DNA of 64,000 nucleotides from UMGS1781 sp045650705 (GCA_045650705.1 JAZRRK010000055.1:35229-99228), one strand, 5' to 3'; counted from the first letter of the stretch, positions 39,707 through 48,485 are shown. Translations and numbers: made by a program. The notes: generated from the letters alone by a model not told the origin.

Positions 39707-40061
39707 GATTCTAATGCATTTACGTAGTACAAAGAAATTAGGCGCAGAGGTATATTTAAATGAACCAATAGGCAAAGATAAAGATGACAATGAGATATCA
39801 CTAATAGATATTTTAGAAAACGATGAAAAAAATATAGAAGATGAGATAGATTTTAAATTAAGAATGAAACAGATTTATGATAAGATAAAATCGGTACTAA
39901 AAAAAAGAGAACAATTAATTATAGAATTAAGATTTGGGTTAGGAGGGAAGAAACCGAAAACACAAAATGAAGTAGCAGAAATATTGGGAATATCTCGTTC
40001 ATATGTATCAAGAATAGAAAAAAAAGCAATAGGGAAACTGAGTGAAGAAGTACCTGAGTAA
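39705..40061 (+). CDS. sigK: Sigma-K, 3' part of the interrupted gene
   Basis: Encodes the last 118 residues: EILMHLRSTKKLGAEVYLNEPIGKDKDDNEISLIDIL, then region 4 with REQLIIELRFGLGGKKPKTQNEVAEILGISRSYVSRIEKKAI. Alone it has no start of its own; it is expressed as part of sigma-K only after the element is excised and joined to 31225-31563, giving 231 residues. Sigma-K drives coat and late spore genes in the mother cell. Confidence 0.93.
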   Translation, partial: EILMHLRSTKKLGAEVYLNEPIGKDKDDNEISLIDILENDEKNIEDEIDFKLRMKQIYDKIKSVLKKREQLIIELRFGLGGKKPKTQNEVAEILGISRSYVSRIEKKAIGKLSEEVPE

Positions 40062-40160
40062 AATTATATAGTAACAGAAAGAAAAATAGGTTCATATAAT
40101 ATAATGTAGATATTCATATATACCTATAAAAAAGTTATTAAAATAGTTAATAAGTAAATA

Positions 40161-40200
40161 AAGATATCTAATTTTAAAAGTAGTTAAAATTAGATATCTT
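40161..40200. terminator. Inverted repeat after sigK
   Basis: AAGATATCTAATTTT / AAAATTAGATATCTT, 15-bp perfect arms with a 10-base loop. Weak T tract; probably a terminator for sigK and the convergent YvyF-like gene. Confidence 0.6.
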
Positions 40201-40204
40201 GTTA

Positions 40205-40426
40205 TCATACATTATTTATCAAATTATTTTCAACAAATCTATTTATATTCTTTATTGAAACTCCAGTTGCAACTGATAAATTATCAATTGAATCACCATT
40301 GTTAGAGTTAACAATATAATTATTTAATGTAAAAATATCTTTTTTATCTTTACTTGCACAATTGCAACAAACTTGAGAATCAGAACAGAAGAAACAACCA
40401 CATCTAACACATCTTTTTAATTCCAT
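40205..40426 (-). CDS. YvyF/TIGR03826-like zinc-ribbon HTH protein
   Basis: A 73-residue protein MELKRCVRCGCFFCSDSQVCCNCASKDKKD... with two CxxC pairs forming a zinc ribbon, followed by a small winged-helix-like segment DSIDNLSVATGVSIKNINRFVENNLI. This matches the YvyF-type proteins usually encoded in flagellar operons. No flagellar gene is nearby, so the role here is unclear. The start follows GGAGGTTGTTTTT. Confidence 0.7.
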   Translation of the reverse strand: MELKRCVRCGCFFCSDSQVCCNCASKDKKDIFTLNNYIVNSNNGDSIDNLSVATGVSIKNINRFVENNLINNV

Positions 40427-40552
40427 AAAAACAACCTCCATTTTAATATTTATAAATTCTCAAAATAAATTTCTTAGAGTATTTTATCATAAAAACTCTA
40501 AAAATGGAAGAAAAAGTTATATAAATTTTAGAATATTTTTTATCTTATTCTA

Positions 40553-40581
40553 TTGACACAGATTAAGATTAAAGGTAAAAT
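40553..40581 (+). promoter_or_regulatory. Promoter of rny
   Basis: TTGACA (40553-40558), 17-bp spacer, TAAAAT (40576-40581). The mRNA would have a leader of about 90 nt. Confidence 0.7.
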
Positions 40582-40674
40582 ATAAGGGTACAGAAATTAA
40601 ATATATAAGAAAAAAAGATATATATATATAATAAATCTGAACATTGAAAATTTAATTAATAAAGAGGTGTTTTT

Positions 40675-42219
40675 ATGAATGGAACAACAGTAGCCATAAT
40701 CACCTTTCTTATCTCAGCAGCTGTATTTATTCCAGTAGGAATATATATTAGAAAAAAATCAGCTGAATCTAAAATTAAAAGTGCAGAGAATGAAGCAAAA
40801 ACAATATTAGCAAATGCTAGAAAAGAAGCAGAAAATGCTAGAAAAGAAGAAATTCTAAAAGCAAGAGAAGAAGTCTTGTTTTCAAAGAATGAATTAGATA
40901 AAGAGATTAAAGAAAGAAGAAGTGAGGTACAATTACAAGAAAAGAGACTATTTCAAAGAGAAGAAGCATTAGAAAGACGTTCTGATAATTTTGAAAGAAG
41001 AGAAAAAGAATTAGAACGTAATATGCAAGAAGTAGAGAAAAAGAAGAAATCATTAGAAGAAGTTTATGAAAAACAAATAGCTGAATTACAAAAAATAGCA
41101 GGTTTATCAAAAGAGGAAGCTAAAAGAATATTATTAGACCAATTAAATAGAACTTTGAATGATGAAAAAGCAGCATTAATTAAAGCTGTAGAAACAAATG
41201 CAAAAGAAACAGCTAATAAAAAAGCAAAAGAAATTATAGGATATGCTATTCAAAAATGTGCGGCAGATCACACGTCTGAAACTACAGTATCAGTAGTAGC
41301 ACTTCCAAATGATGATATGAAGGGAAGAATAATTGGTAGAGAAGGAAGAAATATCAAAATGCTAGAAACTCTAACAGGAATAGACTTAATTATAGATGAC
41401 ACTCCAGAAGCAGTAATCCTTTCAGGGTTTGATCCGTTAAGAAGAGAAGTAGCAAGAATTGCATTAGAAAAATTAATAGAAGATGGAAGAATCCATCCAG
41501 CAAAAATAGAAGAAATGGTAGAAAAAGCAAAAGAAGAAGTTGAAGAAACAATAAAAGAAGAAGGAGAAAGAGCAGTATTAGAAACAGGTGTACATGGATT
41601 ACATCCAGATATAGTTAGATTATTAGGAAAATTAAAATATAGAACAAGTTACGGACAAAATGTATTAAATCATTCAATAGAAGTTTCTAATTTGGCAAGA
41701 ATAATGGCCGAAGAATTAGGACTAGATCCAAAAATAGCAAGAAGAGCAGGATTACTACATGATATTGGAAAATCATTAGATCATGATATGGAAGGAACAC
41801 ACGTACAAATAGGTGTAGATGTGTTAAGAAAATATAAAGAAAATGATATAATACTAAATGCTGTAGAAGCACATCATGGCGATGTAGAACCTAGAACTTT
41901 AGAAGCTGTATTAATACAAGCTGCAGATGCAATTTCAGCATCAAGACCTGGTGCAAGAAGAGAAACTTTAGAAACATATATTAAGAGATTAGAAAAGCTA
42001 GAAGAGATTGCAGATTCTTTTGAAGGTGTAGAAAAGTCATATGCAATACAAGCAGGACGTGAAATAAGACTTGTAGTAAAACCAGAGAAAGTATCAGATA
42101 GCCAAATGGTAACAATGGCAAGAGAAGTAGCTCAAAAAGTAGAAAACGAAATGGAATATCCAGGACAAATAAAAGTAAATGTAATAAGAGAAACAAGAGC
42201 AATAGACTATGCTAAATAG
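40675..42219 (+). CDS. rny: Ribonuclease Y
   Basis: A 514-residue membrane-anchored endoribonuclease. One N-terminal membrane helix (residues 5-23), a long coiled coil (about 25-150), a KH domain (DDMKGRIIGREGRNIKMLETLTGIDLIIDDTPEAVILSGFDP, about 215-255) and an HD domain with LLHDIGKSLDHDMEGTH (about 360-376). It starts mRNA decay in Firmicutes. Monocistronic, with a terminator. Confidence 0.96.
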   Translation: MNGTTVAIITFLISAAVFIPVGIYIRKKSAESKIKSAENEAKTILANARKEAENARKEEILKAREEVLFSKNELDKEIKERRSEVQLQEKRLFQREEALERRSDNFERREKELERNMQEVEKKKKSLEEVYEKQIAELQKIAGLSKEEAKRILLDQLNRTLNDEKAALIKAVETNAKETANKKAKEIIGYAIQKCAADHTSETTVSVVALPNDDMKGRIIGREGRNIKMLETLTGIDLIIDDTPEAVILSGFDPLRREVARIALEKLIEDGRIHPAKIEEMVEKAKEEVEETIKEEGERAVLETGVHGLHPDIVRLLGKLKYRTSYGQNVLNHSIEVSNLARIMAEELGLDPKIARRAGLLHDIGKSLDHDMEGTHVQIGVDVLRKYKENDIILNAVEAHHGDVEPRTLEAVLIQAADAISASRPGARRETLETYIKRLEKLEEIADSFEGVEKSYAIQAGREIRLVVKPEKVSDSQMVTMAREVAQKVENEMEYPGQIKVNVIRETRAIDYAK

Positions 42220-42221
42220 AA

Positions 42222-42252
42222 AAATAATCCACATTATGTGGATTATTTTTTA
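42222..42252 (+). terminator. Terminator after rny
   Basis: AAATAATCCACA / TGTGGATTATTT stem followed by T. Confidence 0.85.
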
Positions 42253-42305
42253 TGCTAAGATTAAGATGTTTTTAAGAGGTCAAATTTTAAGAATGAATAA
42301 ACAAC

Positions 42306-42334
42306 TTGAAATTTACATAAAAAAGTGATACAAT
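42306..42334 (+). promoter_or_regulatory. Promoter of the LOG-family gene
   Basis: TTGAAA (42306-42311), 17-bp spacer, TACAAT (42329-42334). Confidence 0.6.
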
Positions 42335-42389
42335 ACACAATGTACAAAAAACATTTTGTGACAAGTTAACGAAAGGAGATTAGTATATT

Positions 42390-42950
42390 ATGAATGTTTT
42401 TGTAGGCTGTTCATCACGGGATACCGAAAATGAACTGTACAATAAAATAGTTGAAGAAATCGGCAATTTTATTGTACAAGGTAAACACAACCTTATTTTT
42501 GGAGGTTCTGATATTGGACTGATGGGGAAGATTTATTCAGTGGTATCTAAAAGTACCGATAGCAAAATTATTGTTTCAACTGCTAAAAAATACGAATATC
42601 ATTTACCAAATCTTAATTATACACAGGTATATGTTTTTGACACGGTGAATGAAAGAAAAAATGTTTTTTTGAGATTGGCAGACATAATGATTTTTACCCC
42701 GGGGGGAATTGGAACCATTGACGAAATACTAAATGCAATCGAATCCAAAAGAGCAAGTGAACACAATGCGCCTATTATTATAATAAATGCCAATAATTAT
42801 TTTGGACATTTATTAAATATGCTAAATCAAATTTATGACGAAAAGTTTGCAGATTCCAAAAACAGAGAATTGTACTTTGTAGCAAACAGTTTGGAAGAAG
42901 CCATTGAACATTTGTCAAAGTTAACAACCAAGCCCCAAAATAATTATTAG
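42390..42950 (+). CDS. LOG-family (lysine decarboxylase-like) protein
   Basis: A 186-residue Rossmann-fold protein with FGGSDIGLMGKIY and the signature PGGIGTIDEILNAIE (PGGxGTxxE, around residue 109). Members hydrolyse nucleoside 5'-monophosphates to base plus ribose phosphate (cytokinin-activating activity in plants); bacterial roles are mostly unclear. The gene has more G/C at third positions (for example GGG and CCC codons around 42700) than its neighbours, which could mean recent transfer. Single gene with its own promoter and terminator. Confidence 0.8.
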   Translation: MNVFVGCSSRDTENELYNKIVEEIGNFIVQGKHNLIFGGSDIGLMGKIYSVVSKSTDSKIIVSTAKKYEYHLPNLNYTQVYVFDTVNERKNVFLRLADIMIFTPGGIGTIDEILNAIESKRASEHNAPIIIINANNYFGHLLNMLNQIYDEKFADSKNRELYFVANSLEEAIEHLSKLTTKPQNNY

Positions 42951-42953
42951 GGG

Positions 42954-42996
42954 AAAAGAGAGAAAGATAAGTGATTTTTATCTTTCTCTCTTTTGT
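42954..42996 (+). terminator. Terminator after the LOG-family gene
   Basis: AAAAGAGAGAAAGATAA / TTATCTTTCTCTCTTTT, 17-bp perfect stem with a 7-base loop. Confidence 0.9.
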
Positions 42997-43024
42997 TGCA
43001 ACAGGTGAAAATAGATTAAATAAT

Positions 43025-43053
43025 TTGACTTTTACATAAAATAGTAGTATAAT
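43025..43053 (+). promoter_or_regulatory. Promoter of rnj
   Basis: TTGACT (43025-43030), 17-bp spacer, TATAAT (43048-43053). It leaves a leader of about 220 nt before the RNase J start; the leader has no gene apart from a 12-codon frame near 43096 (MFNKSRFGKYNK) without a clear ribosome binding site. Confidence 0.65.
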
Positions 43054-43280
43054 AATAAAAGTGATGCCAAGATTTGGCAAAAATGAGATTTATATATGTT
43101 TAATAAAAGTAGATTCGGGAAATATAATAAGTAAAAGAAAAAACAAAAAGAGAGATTTTTTGTTTTAAATTAATGTGGAAAACGGTAAAACTAAGTTTAT
43201 TTTAATTCAAATAATAAGAAGAAAGGAGCTTTTAAAAGCATAAGATTAAATCGAAAATTTAGAAGGAGAGAAAATTAAAA

Positions 43281-45032
43281 ATGGAGGAAAAAGTAAAACT
43301 AGAGAAAACTATAAAACAAGAAAAAATAAGAAGAAAACCAAGACAAAATAAAAAGAAAGAAGAGACAATATTTAAAAAATCAAGTGTAAAAATAATACCA
43401 TTAGGTGGATTATTGGAAATAGGAAAGAATATCACAGTAATAGAATATGAGGATGATATAATTCTTGTAGATTGTGGTCTAGGATTTCCAGAAGATGATA
43501 TGTTAGGTGTAGATTTAGTTATACCGGATATAACATATTTAGAAAAAAACAAAGAGAAAATTAGAGGATTAGTTATAACACACGGACACGAAGATCATAT
43601 AGGAGGAATACCATATTTATTAAAACAAATAAATGTGCCAATATATGCAACAAAATTAACAGTTGGATTAATAACAAATAAATTAGAGGAACATAATTTA
43701 GTAAGAAGTACAAAAATGAAAGAAGTAAGACATGGACAAGTTATAACATTAGGGTCTATGAAAGTAGAATTTATAAGAATAACACACAGTATACCAGATG
43801 CTTGTTCACTTGCAATTCATACACCGGCAGGTACAATAGTGCATACAGGGGACTTTAAAATAGACTATACTCCAATTGATGGAGAAATAATAGATTTAGG
43901 AAGATTAGCTGCAATAGGAAACAAAGGAGTACTAGCACTTATGTCAGACAGTACAAACGCAGAAAGAAAAGGATATACAATGTCTGAAAGTAATGTTGGA
44001 GAAGTATTAGACAAATTATTTGTAAATTGTACAAAAAGAATAGTAGTAGCAACATTCTCATCAAATGTACACAGAGTACAGCAAATAGTAAATTCAGCGG
44101 TAAAATATAAAAGAAAAATTGCAGTATGTGGTAGAAGCATGATAAACATGATAGATACAGCAAGAAGACTAGGATATATAAAAGTACCAGACAATGTATT
44201 TATTGATATAGACGCAATAAAATCATATCCAGATGATTCACTAGTTATAATAACAACTGGTAGCCAAGGAGAACCAATGTCAGCATTAACAAGAATGGCA
44301 GCAGGAGAGCATAGAAAAGTTCAAATAACACCAAATGACTTAATAATAATATCAGCAAATCCAATACCAGGAAATGAAAAATACATTTCTAAAGTAATAG
44401 ATGATTTAATGTCAATAGGTGCAGAAGTTATATATAATGCACTTCAAGATATACATGTTTCAGGACATGCTTGCCAGGAAGAACAAAAATTAATGTTAAC
44501 ACTTGTAAAACCAAAATATTTCATACCAGTTCATGGAGAATATAGACAATTAATAGCACATGCTGAAACAGCAAAAACAATAGGGATATCACATGAGAAT
44601 ATATTTATAACAGAAAATGGTAAAGTTTTAGAATTAAATGAAAATGAAGCAAAATTTACAGGGCATGTACCATCTGGAAAAATATTAGTAGATGGATTAG
44701 GAGTAGGAGACGTAGGAAATATAGTATTGAAAGATAGACAAAGACTATCGCAAGATGGATTAATAGTAGTAGTAATAACAATGGACTCAAGAAGCGGAAA
44801 AATAGTAGCAGGACCAGATGTAATAAGCCGTGGATTTGTATATGTAAGAGAATCAGAAAACTTAATGGAAGAGATAAAACACCTATTAAGAGAAGAATTA
44901 CAAAAATGTGAAGATAAACACATAACAGACTGGGCAACATTAAAACTAGTAGTAAGAGAAGAACTAGGAAACTTCATATACAAAAAAACAAAAAGAGAAC
45001 CAATGCTTATACCAATAATAATGGAAGTATAA
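43281..45032 (+). CDS. rnj: Ribonuclease J
   Basis: A 583-residue metallo-beta-lactamase/beta-CASP nuclease with both 5'-to-3' exo- and endonuclease activity. A basic N-terminal extension (about residues 1-35) precedes KIIPLGGLLEIGKNITVIEYEDDIILVDCG. The metal site HGHEDHIGG, SDSTNAERKGYT and the beta-CASP motifs (GRSMINMIDTARRLGY, GSQGEPMSAL, HVSGHA, VHGEYRQL) are present. It works with RNase Y in RNA turnover. Single copy in this window; rnjA or rnjB cannot be told apart. Confidence 0.95.
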   Translation: MEEKVKLEKTIKQEKIRRKPRQNKKKEETIFKKSSVKIIPLGGLLEIGKNITVIEYEDDIILVDCGLGFPEDDMLGVDLVIPDITYLEKNKEKIRGLVITHGHEDHIGGIPYLLKQINVPIYATKLTVGLITNKLEEHNLVRSTKMKEVRHGQVITLGSMKVEFIRITHSIPDACSLAIHTPAGTIVHTGDFKIDYTPIDGEIIDLGRLAAIGNKGVLALMSDSTNAERKGYTMSESNVGEVLDKLFVNCTKRIVVATFSSNVHRVQQIVNSAVKYKRKIAVCGRSMINMIDTARRLGYIKVPDNVFIDIDAIKSYPDDSLVIITTGSQGEPMSALTRMAAGEHRKVQITPNDLIIISANPIPGNEKYISKVIDDLMSIGAEVIYNALQDIHVSGHACQEEQKLMLTLVKPKYFIPVHGEYRQLIAHAETAKTIGISHENIFITENGKVLELNENEAKFTGHVPSGKILVDGLGVGDVGNIVLKDRQRLSQDGLIVVVITMDSRSGKIVAGPDVISRGFVYVRESENLMEEIKHLLREELQKCEDKHITDWATLKLVVREELGNFIYKKTKREPMLIPIIMEV

Positions 45033-45044
45033 TATTATAACAAT

Positions 45045-45067
45045 GTAGGGGCGACCAGTGGTCGTCC
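45045..45067. repeat. GGGGCGACC interspersed palindromic repeat
   Basis: Reads GGGGCGACCAGTGGTCGTCC; the loop differs (CAGTG for CATTG). Directly after rnj. Confidence 0.8.
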
Positions 45068-45176
45068 TTTTTGTTATGGATATAAAAATTTTCGTTTTCA
45101 TATATGGACCTCTTGACTTTTAAGTGGTTTCGATATATACTGAGTGCGTCGAAAAATCTTAAGGAGGTTTGTTTCA

Positions 45177-45755
45177 ATGAATGATTTAATCGAAATTAGA
45201 TGGCACGGAAGAGGTGGCCAAGGAGCAAAAACAGCATCACTTTTATTAGCAGACGCAGCATTTAACACAGGAAAATACATTCAAGGTTTTCCAGAATATG
45301 GACCAGAAAGAATGGGAGCTCCAATAACAGCATATAACAGGATAAGTACAAAACCAATAACAATACATAGTAATATATATGAACCAGACTATGTTGTAGT
45401 TGTTGATGATAGCCTTTTAGAAAGTGTAGATGTAACAGCAGGTTTAAAGAAAACAGGTGCAATAGTAATTAATACTACAAAAGATTCAGAATACCTAAAA
45501 CAACACTTAAAAGGATATGAAGGTGAAATATATAAAATAGATGCAAGAAAAATATCAGTAGAAGCACTTGGGAAATATTTTCCAAACACCCCAATGCTTG
45601 CAGCCATAGTAAAAGTAAGCAAAGTTATGACAGATGAAGAATTCTTAAATGATATGCAAGGATCATTTAAACATAAATTTGCTAAAAAACCAGAAGTAAT
45701 AGAAGGAAATATGAAAGCATTAGAGATGGCATTAAAGGAGGTAGAAAAAGTATGA
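45177..45755 (+). CDS. porG: Pyruvate:ferredoxin oxidoreductase, gamma subunit
   Basis: A 192-residue subunit MNDLIEIRWHGRGGQGAKTASLLLADAAFNTGKYIQGFPEYGPERMGAPITAYNRIS..., the typical gamma-domain start. Start chosen at 45177 after AAGGAGG. It is the first of four adjacent subunits (gamma, delta, alpha, beta) that oxidise pyruvate plus CoA to acetyl-CoA and CO2 with reduction of ferredoxin. The split four-subunit form is less common in Clostridia than the single-chain enzyme. Confidence 0.93.
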   Translation: MNDLIEIRWHGRGGQGAKTASLLLADAAFNTGKYIQGFPEYGPERMGAPITAYNRISTKPITIHSNIYEPDYVVVVDDSLLESVDVTAGLKKTGAIVINTTKDSEYLKQHLKGYEGEIYKIDARKISVEALGKYFPNTPMLAAIVKVSKVMTDEEFLNDMQGSFKHKFAKKPEVIEGNMKALEMALKEVEKV

Positions 45756-46036
45756 CAGATATAAATGCAAGAACACCAATGGATAAATTAACAGAAGGTG
45801 GAACAATATATACAGCAGGTAATGCAAGAGAATTTAAAACAGGAGATTGGAGGAGTACAAAACCAGTATATTTAAGTGAAAAATGTAAACAATGTGGATT
45901 ATGCTTCCCAGTATGCCCAGATGATGCAATACCAGTAAATAAAGAACAAAAAAGAGAAGATTTTGATTATGATTATTGTAAGGGATGTGGCGTATGTGCG
46001 AAGGTTTGCCCATTTGGCGCCATCGCAATGGAGTAA
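45752..46036 (+). CDS. porD: Pyruvate:ferredoxin oxidoreductase, delta subunit
   Basis: A 94-residue ferredoxin-like subunit with two 4Fe-4S motifs: CKQCGLCFPVCP and CKGCGVCAKVCP. It relays electrons from the thiamine centre to free ferredoxin. Its ATG overlaps the gamma stop by four bases (ATGA), so the two are translationally coupled. Confidence 0.94.
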   Translation: MTDINARTPMDKLTEGGTIYTAGNAREFKTGDWRSTKPVYLSEKCKQCGLCFPVCPDDAIPVNKEQKREDFDYDYCKGCGVCAKVCPFGAIAME

Positions 46037-46066
46037 AACGAATGAAATTAGGCATCTTGCGGTGTC
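46036..46066. repeat. Fragment of repeat family C
   Basis: AACGAATGAAATTAGGCATC matches one end of the long palindrome at 17566-17692. Confidence 0.45.
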
Positions 46067-46078
46067 AATAGGTAGTAA

Positions 46079-46127
46079 AAGAACCCCCCAGTCGCTACGC
46101 GACAGCCCCCTTGAATAAAGGGGATCT
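46079..46127. repeat. CCCCC intergenic repeat, unit 1 of a pair
   Basis: AAGAACCCCCCAGTCGCTAC-GCGACAGCCCCCTTG, then AATAAAGGGG. It faces unit 2 (46150-46207) in inverted orientation within the porD-porA gap. Confidence 0.7.
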
Positions 46128-46149
46128 CTTGTAAAGTCTTCGAAGGATT

Positions 46150-46207
46150 AGCAAGAAACCTCCTTTAACAAGGGAGGTGGCAGACCGAAGGTCTGACGGA
46201 GGGTTCT
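46150..46207. repeat. CCTCC intergenic repeat, unit 2 of a pair
   Basis: AAGAAACCTCCTTTAACAAG, then GGAGGTGGCAGACCGAAGG and TCTGACGGAGGGTTCTT. The same pair in the opposite order is found at 60947-61062. Confidence 0.7.
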
Positions 46208-46249
46208 TAAAAAGAATAAAATAAATTAGAGATAAAGGAGAGATAAAAT

Positions 46250-47434
46250 ATGTCAATTAGAGAACGTTTAAGTGGAAATGAAGCAGCTGCAATAGCGATG
46301 AAACAAATAAATCCAGATGTTGTGGCAGCATTCCCAATAACACCATCAACAGAAATACCACAATACTTTTCAACATTTGTAAGCAATGGAACAGTAGATA
46401 CAGAGTTCGTTGCAGTTGAAAGTGAACATAGTGCAATGAGTGCTTGTATAGGAGCACAGGCAGCAGGTGGAAGAGCTATGACAGCAACATCTGCAAATGG
46501 ATTATCATTAATGTGGGAAATGATATACATTGCATCAAGTTTAAGACTACCAATTGTAATGTCATTGGTAAATAGAGCAGTATCAGGTCCATTAAATATC
46601 CATAACGACCATTCAGATGCAATGGGAGTTAGAGACGCAGGATGGATAATGTTATTCTCAGAAAATAACCAAGAAGCATATGATAATTTGCTTATGGCAC
46701 ATAGAATAGCAGAACATAAAAAAGTAAATTTACCATTAATGGTATGTCAAGATGGTTTTATAACATCACACTCTATTGAAAATATAGAATTAGAGGAAGA
46801 TGAATTAGTTAAAAAGTTTGTAGGAACATACAAACCAGAGCACTACTTATTAAATGATAAAGAGCCAATAGCAGTTGGACCATTAGACTTACAAGCATAT
46901 TTATTTGAACACAAAGCACAGCAAGCAGAAGCAATGAAAAATGCTAAGGAAGTTATCCTAGAAGTTTCAGAAGAATTTGAAAAATTAACAGGAAGAAAAT
47001 ACAGCTTCTTTGAAGAATATAGAATGGAAGATGCAGAATACGTAATAGTATGTATGAACTCAACAGCAGGAACAGCAAAATACACAGCAGATACATTAAG
47101 AGAAAAAGGTATAAAAGCAGGAGTGCTAAAAGTAAGAGTATTTAGACCATTCCCAGCTGAAGAAATAGCAAAAGCTTTATCAAAAGCAAAAGCAGTAGCA
47201 ATACTAGATAAAGCAGATGGATTAAATGCAGTTGGAGGACCATTATTTACAGATGTTACATCAGGAATGTATATGAATGGTATAAATGTTCCAACAGTAA
47301 ATTATATCTATGGTATAGGTGGAAGAGACACCAAAGCAGACGATATAGAAACTGTATATAGTGATTTACAAGAAATAGCAAAATCAGGAAACATAGGAAA
47401 TCCATATAGATATTTAGGATTGAGAAAAGATTAA
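46250..47434 (+). CDS. porA: Pyruvate:ferredoxin oxidoreductase, alpha subunit
   Basis: A 394-residue subunit with LSGNEAAAIAMKQINPDVVAAFPITPSTEIPQYFS at the start, the EHSAMSACIGAQAAGGRAMTATSANGL segment and PVNRAVSGPLNIHNDHSDAMGVRDAGWI-like contacts, standard for the POR alpha chain (domains I and II). It forms the pyruvate-binding core with beta. It is separated from porD by 213 bp of repeats. Confidence 0.94.
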   Translation: MSIRERLSGNEAAAIAMKQINPDVVAAFPITPSTEIPQYFSTFVSNGTVDTEFVAVESEHSAMSACIGAQAAGGRAMTATSANGLSLMWEMIYIASSLRLPIVMSLVNRAVSGPLNIHNDHSDAMGVRDAGWIMLFSENNQEAYDNLLMAHRIAEHKKVNLPLMVCQDGFITSHSIENIELEEDELVKKFVGTYKPEHYLLNDKEPIAVGPLDLQAYLFEHKAQQAEAMKNAKEVILEVSEEFEKLTGRKYSFFEEYRMEDAEYVIVCMNSTAGTAKYTADTLREKGIKAGVLKVRVFRPFPAEEIAKALSKAKAVAILDKADGLNAVGGPLFTDVTSGMYMNGINVPTVNYIYGIGGRDTKADDIETVYSDLQEIAKSGNIGNPYRYLGLRKD

Positions 47435-47446
47435 TTGTACAATAAT

Positions 47447-47470
47447 GTAGGGGCGAGCATTGCTCGTCCG
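47447..47470. repeat. GGGGCGACC repeat with compensatory arm change
   Basis: Reads GGGGCGAGCATTGCTCGTCC: the arm pair CGACC/GGTCG has become CGAGC/GCTCG, keeping the hairpin. Between porA and porB. Confidence 0.8.
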
Positions 47471-47525
47471 AGTGAATAGTTAATAGTGAATAATACAAAA
47501 TTCGTTTCACGAATTTTGAAGGAGG
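47471..47525 (+). repeat. AGTGAATAGT module ending in the porB Shine-Dalgarno sequence
   Basis: AGTGAATAGTTAATAGTGAA, then AAAATTCG-TTTCA-CGAATTTT, then GAAGGAGGG. Nearly identical to the module before rplN, far from the ribosomal cluster. Confidence 0.7.
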
Positions 47526-47534
47526 GAAAGATTA

Positions 47535-48485
47535 ATGGCATATAATTTAAAAGAAGTAGTAGCAAATAAACCTGCAAGATTTACAGCAGGACATAGAATG
47601 TGTGCTGGATGTGGAGCACCAGTAGTAGGAAGAATGATACTAAGAGCATTAAATGAAGATGACCACGCAGTAATCTGTAATGCAACAGGATGTATGGAAG
47701 TTTCAACATTTATATATCCATACACAGCATGGACAGATTCATTTATCCATACAGCATTTGAAAATGCCGGAGCAACTTTATCTGGAGTAGAAGCAGCATA
47801 CAAAGCAATGAAAAGACAAGATAAATTATCAGGAAAAACAACAAAATTCATAGCATTTGGTGGAGATGGAGGAACTTATGATATAGGACTTCAAAGCTTA
47901 TCAGGAGCAATGGAAAGAGGGCATGACATGGTATATGTATGCTATGATAATGGAGCATACATGAACACAGGTATCCAACGTTCATCAGCAACACCAAAAT
48001 TTGCAGATACAACAACATCACCAGCAGGAACAGTGGTACCAGGAAAAATGCAATCAAGAAAAGATCTAGCACAAGTTATGGCAGCACATCATTTACCATA
48101 TGTTGCACAAACAGCTGCAGTAAACAATTTCAAAGACTTATATGAAAAAGCAGAAAAAGCAATATACACAGAAGGAGCATGCTTCCTAAATGTATTAGCA
48201 CCATGTCCAAGAGGCTGGGGATACGCAACAGAAGACTTAATGAAAATAAATAAACTTGCAGTAGAAACATGCTATTGGCCATTATATGAAGTAATAGATG
48301 GAAAATACAAAATAAATTACAAACCAGCTAAAAAACTACCAGTAGAAGAATTCTTAAAACCACAAAAAAGATTTAAACATATGTTTAAACCAGGAAACGA
48401 ATGGATGATAGAAGAATTCCAAAAAGAAGTAGACAATAGATGGGAAGAACTACTAAGACTAGAAGAAATAACAAATAGAGAATAA
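47535..48485 (+). CDS. porB: Pyruvate:ferredoxin oxidoreductase, beta subunit
   Basis: A 316-residue thiamine-diphosphate subunit. RMCAGCGAPVVGRMIL has cluster-binding cysteines, and FGGDGGTYDIGLQSLSGAMERGHDMVYVCYDNGAYMNTGIQRSSATP is the diphosphate/Mg site (GDGG...N). It completes the complex with gamma, delta and alpha. Ends before a long hairpin. Confidence 0.95.
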   Translation: MAYNLKEVVANKPARFTAGHRMCAGCGAPVVGRMILRALNEDDHAVICNATGCMEVSTFIYPYTAWTDSFIHTAFENAGATLSGVEAAYKAMKRQDKLSGKTTKFIAFGGDGGTYDIGLQSLSGAMERGHDMVYVCYDNGAYMNTGIQRSSATPKFADTTTSPAGTVVPGKMQSRKDLAQVMAAHHLPYVAQTAAVNNFKDLYEKAEKAIYTEGACFLNVLAPCPRGWGYATEDLMKINKLAVETCYWPLYEVIDGKYKINYKPAKKLPVEEFLKPQKRFKHMFKPGNEWMIEEFQKEVDNRWEELLRLEEITNRE

